This document shows, one piece after another, positions 62,113 to 64,000 of a DNA stretch of 64,000 bases (its first letter is position 1; every line of letters starts with the position of its first letter). Position numbers and translations under genes: made by a program. The stretch lies in NCBI RefSeq assembly GCF_040939305.1, contig NZ_CP162511.1, forward strand, positions 1 to 64,000, written 5' to 3'. The stretch comes from Herbiconiux sp. A18JL235. GTDB lineage: Bacteria > Actinomycetota > Actinomycetes > Actinomycetales > Microbacteriaceae. The notes under the pieces are model-generated. The model was not told the DNA's origin and did no database searches. It saw only the letters and a program-made list of their open reading frames with translations.

Positions 62113-63210
62113 ATGACCAAGCGCCCTGAGACGATCAAGCTGCTTCCTCGTTCGAGTGGGGAGGTGTTGCGCGAGATGGCGGCCTATTCCGTCTTTCTTC
62201 TCGTGACCGTGCTGGCGGCGTGCTGGATCGTCTCGGAGGGCGACGGCTCACGGGTCGCGGCGTGGATCGTCGACAGCGGCGGGGTGCTCGTCGGGCAGCT
62301 CGGGGCGTCGTACGGGCTCTACGCCACCGTGCTGCTGGGGTTCGTCATAGCCGCCTACGCCGGCGAAGCGCTCCTGGACGGACTCCCGCAGCGGTATCGC
62401 CGATGGTTCGCGGGGATCGCGGTGATGATCGGCGTCGGCACGATCTGCTCGACCGTGTGGGTCGTGCCCGCGCTGTTCAGGCATCCGTCCCAGCTGGGGG
62501 TGCTGTTCGCGTTCCTTCCCCAGGCGACACTCGTCGTCGTGCTGGCCGGCTTGGTCGGGCGCTTGCTGGTGTTCGACAACGACCGCCGACGGGCCGCCGC
62601 GGAGAAGACGCGAGATCGAGCGCGGGCCGGCGCCACCCGGGTGGGATGGACGGCGCGGCTCGCCTTCCTGCCCGGCGGCGTCGTCGTGATCGCCGTGCTC
62701 ATCGCGGTGCTCACGCTCGTGGTCAGCGTCGGTGAACTCCCGGTCACGGGCGTCGGAGGTGCGGCCGCTTTGTTCGTGATCGCTGCGTCCGTTGCCTACT
62801 TCGACGGACTGGCGGTGTACGTCGGGCTCACGTCGTTCAGTCGGAGCAGTTCGATCGCCGCGCTGCTCAGCGCAATCGCCATCAACGTCTCCATGCTGTG
62901 TCTCGCCGCGAGCGCGTGGCTGGTACAGCTGCCCCCGACGGCCGCGGCCATGGCCGCAGCAGTGGTTCTCGCCGGGGCGAGCGCGGCACCGTGGGCTGAG
63001 CGGGCTCCGAGGCCGCTCCGGGAGGTCACGATTCGCGCCATGGTGAACACCAGCGCGCTGAACTCGTTCCGCCGCTCCGAGCGGTTCGCTCTGCGGGAGC
63101 TCGATCTGCTCGATCGTGAGGCACCTCGGCCAGCTGACGAGGGCTCGCTGCGCCGGGCGGCGGCAGCGTTCTTCGCGACGCTGCGCGCTGACGGGAGGCG
63201 CGACCTCTAG
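62113..63210 (+). CDS. Membrane protein of unknown function
   Basis: A 365-residue protein with about eight hydrophobic helices, grouped as four plus four around a basic cytoplasmic loop (FDNDRRRAAAEKTRDRARAG, about residues 155-175), and a charged C-terminal tail of about 60 residues rich in Arg and Ala. I recognise no family motif. The ATG at 62113 starts MTKRPETIKLLP; the region before it is the tRNA gene. The codon pattern matches the neighbours, with slightly more T. Confidence 0.72.
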   Translation: MTKRPETIKLLPRSSGEVLREMAAYSVFLLVTVLAACWIVSEGDGSRVAAWIVDSGGVLVGQLGASYGLYATVLLGFVIAAYAGEALLDGLPQRYRRWFAGIAVMIGVGTICSTVWVVPALFRHPSQLGVLFAFLPQATLVVVLAGLVGRLLVFDNDRRRAAAEKTRDRARAGATRVGWTARLAFLPGGVVVIAVLIAVLTLVVSVGELPVTGVGGAAALFVIAASVAYFDGLAVYVGLTSFSRSSSIAALLSAIAINVSMLCLAASAWLVQLPPTAAAMAAAVVLAGASAAPWAERAPRPLREVTIRAMVNTSALNSFRRSERFALRELDLLDREAPRPADEGSLRRAAAAFFATLRADGRRDL

Positions 63211-63234
63211 CGAACCTCTCGGACCTCGCGGACC

Positions 63235-63663
63235 TCAGCGCTCGGAGACGTAGCGGAGCCGGCGGAGGGTCTCGGTGTTGCGGATGTGGAGGGGGATGTC
63301 GAGCAGGGGTGCCGGCACGAGGGTGCCGGGGCCCCGGGAGGCGTGCTCCTCGAGCCGCACGACGCATCCCGGGCCGCGCGGCTTCACCGTGATGGTCACG
63401 CGCGCCTCGCCGATGGGCCAGCCGGCGGGCTGCATCACCATGCGGTGAGGTGGGTTCCACTCGAGCACCGTCGTCTCGTCGTCGATGACCGCGGGCCACA
63501 CCCCGAAGGAGTGGTGGAGCTTGCTGCCCTCGGCGGGCCAGGCCTCCTCGACGTCGCGCATGCGCGAGGCGCCCACCACCCAGACGGGGAAGAGCCAGCC
63601 GTCGGCGAGCACCTCGAAGACGCGCTCGGGCGGGCAGGAGAACACGTTCACATTGGTCGACAC
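63235..63663 (-). CDS. SRPBCC family (polyketide cyclase-like) protein
   Basis: A 142-residue START/SRPBCC fold protein, with VNVFSCPPERVFEVLADGWL at the start, SFGVWPAVIDDETTVLEW in the middle and a final helix. Such proteins bind hydrophobic ligands. The GTG at 63663 overlaps the end of the upstream oxidoreductase gene by 16 bases, so the two are coupled and probably work on the same lipid or isoprenoid-like substrate. Exact function unknown. Confidence 0.8.
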   Translation of the reverse strand: MSTNVNVFSCPPERVFEVLADGWLFPVWVVGASRMRDVEEAWPAEGSKLHHSFGVWPAVIDDETTVLEWNPPHRMVMQPAGWPIGEARVTITVKPRGPGCVVRLEEHASRGPGTLVPAPLLDIPLHIRNTETLRRLRYVSER

Positions 63664-64000
63664 GGTGACTCCGATCTGTTCGGGTGGGGTGCCAGCGACG
63701 GCGGGGTACGGATGCCGAACACCGCCGCCAGTGCCCGTCGCGCCGCGTACCAGCCCGACAGGCCGTGCACACCCGGCCCGGGGGGCGTCGACGACGAGCA
63801 CAGGTACACCCCGCGGGCGGGCGTCGACCAGGGGTCGAGCGACAGGGTCGGCCGGGCGATGAGCTGGCCGAAGGTGGCGGCTCCGGCGGCGATGTCGCCG
63901 CCGATGTAGTTGGGGTCGTACGACTCGTACTCGGTCGCCGTGCGGGAGGCCGAGCCGAGCACGAGGTCGCGGAAACCCGGCGCGAAGCGTTCGATCTGCC
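63648..64000 (-). CDS. Phytoene desaturase-like NAD(P)/FAD oxidoreductase (3' part, cut by window)
   Basis: The last 117 codons of a gene whose start lies beyond base 64000. The visible part contains YDPNYIGGDIAAGAATF, LCSSSTPPGPGVHGLSGWYA and AARRALAAVFGI, the C-terminal FAD-binding segment of the CrtI/phytoene dehydrogenase-related family (FAD motif GPGVHGLSG). Function of the group members outside carotenoid synthesis is often unknown. It overlaps the start of the SRPBCC gene. Confidence 0.82.
   Translation of the reverse strand, partial: QIERFAPGFRDLVLGSASRTATEYESYDPNYIGGDIAAGAATFGQLIARPTLSLDPWSTPARGVYLCSSSTPPGPGVHGLSGWYAARRALAAVFGIRTPPSLAPHPNRSESPCRPM

Noticed and set aside
1..64000. 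CRISPR arrays, insertion sequences, prophage or attachment sites
   Set aside because: No regularly spaced repeats, transposase or integrase motifs were found; the holin-family gene at 34934 is a common chromosomal membrane protein and not evidence for a prophage.

Overview
The window is a GC-rich (about 70% in coding DNA) chromosomal segment of an actinobacterium, most likely a member of the Microbacteriaceae. This rests on the gene order dnaA / rpmH-rnpA-yidD-yidC-jag-rsmG-parA-parB, on the actinobacterial module pcnA / DUF6049 / murJ / trxB / trxA, on mycothiol-type genes (ino1, mshA-like, mshB-like) and on DtxR- and Zur-type operators. The genus cannot be fixed from the sequence alone. The left edge lies in the replication origin: DnaA boxes flank dnaA, and the dnaA-dnaN spacer continues beyond base 1.

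Layout. 1-9 kb: replication start, ribosomal protein L34, RNase P, membrane insertion (yidD, yidC, jag), then a 1.7-kb stretch with no convincing gene, a cluster of perfect parS centromere sites, rsmG and parAB. 9-21 kb: a D-Ala-D-Ala ligase-like gene, a PLP aminotransferase, thioredoxin and its reductase, the lipid II flippase MurJ with a DUF6049 exoprotein, CCA transferase, inositol phosphate synthase, and one ORF that joins an MshA-like glycosyltransferase to an MshB-like deacetylase. 21-25 kb: rpsF-ssb-rpsR-rplI and dnaB, with DnaA boxes upstream of dnaB. 25-35 kb: accessory genes: Fic protein, MarR-controlled MMPL exporter, small membrane proteins, purB, tyrosine phosphatase, amidase plus agmatine deiminase with a divergent TetR regulator. 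35-41 kb: GNAT, HisC-like aminotransferase and a three-gene branched-chain 2-oxoacid dehydrogenase operon. 41-47 kb: zinc ABC importer with its Fur/Zur regulator behind a perfect palindromic operator, an M23-like lipoprotein, the cysteine-poor ribosomal proteins L28-L33-S14, and HU. 47-57 kb: CopD-CtaG fusion, a membrane-anchored unknown, a Pif1-like helicase, and a translationally coupled pair, MMPL exporter plus YhgE/Pip protein, in which the MMPL protein carries a C-terminal domain that looks like a degenerate ABC ATPase. 57-64 kb: iron-regulated heme oxygenase with DUF2470, a dienelactone hydrolase-like protein without catalytic residues, MBL hydrolase, nucleoside hydrolase, DoxX, a chloramphenicol acetyltransferase family gene, tRNA-Gly(CCC), a membrane unknown, an SRPBCC protein and the 3' end of a CrtI-like oxidoreductase.

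The genes are packed in operons with many 4-base ATGA/GTGA overlaps. At least nine genes have a -10-like hexamer (TAnnnT) 6-7 bases before the start codon and no Shine-Dalgarno, which points to leaderless transcripts. No CRISPR array, insertion sequence or prophage was seen. The strongest candidates for something new are the MMPL/dead-NBD plus YhgE pair, the MshA-MshB fusion and the enlarged jag-rsmG spacer with its parS cluster.
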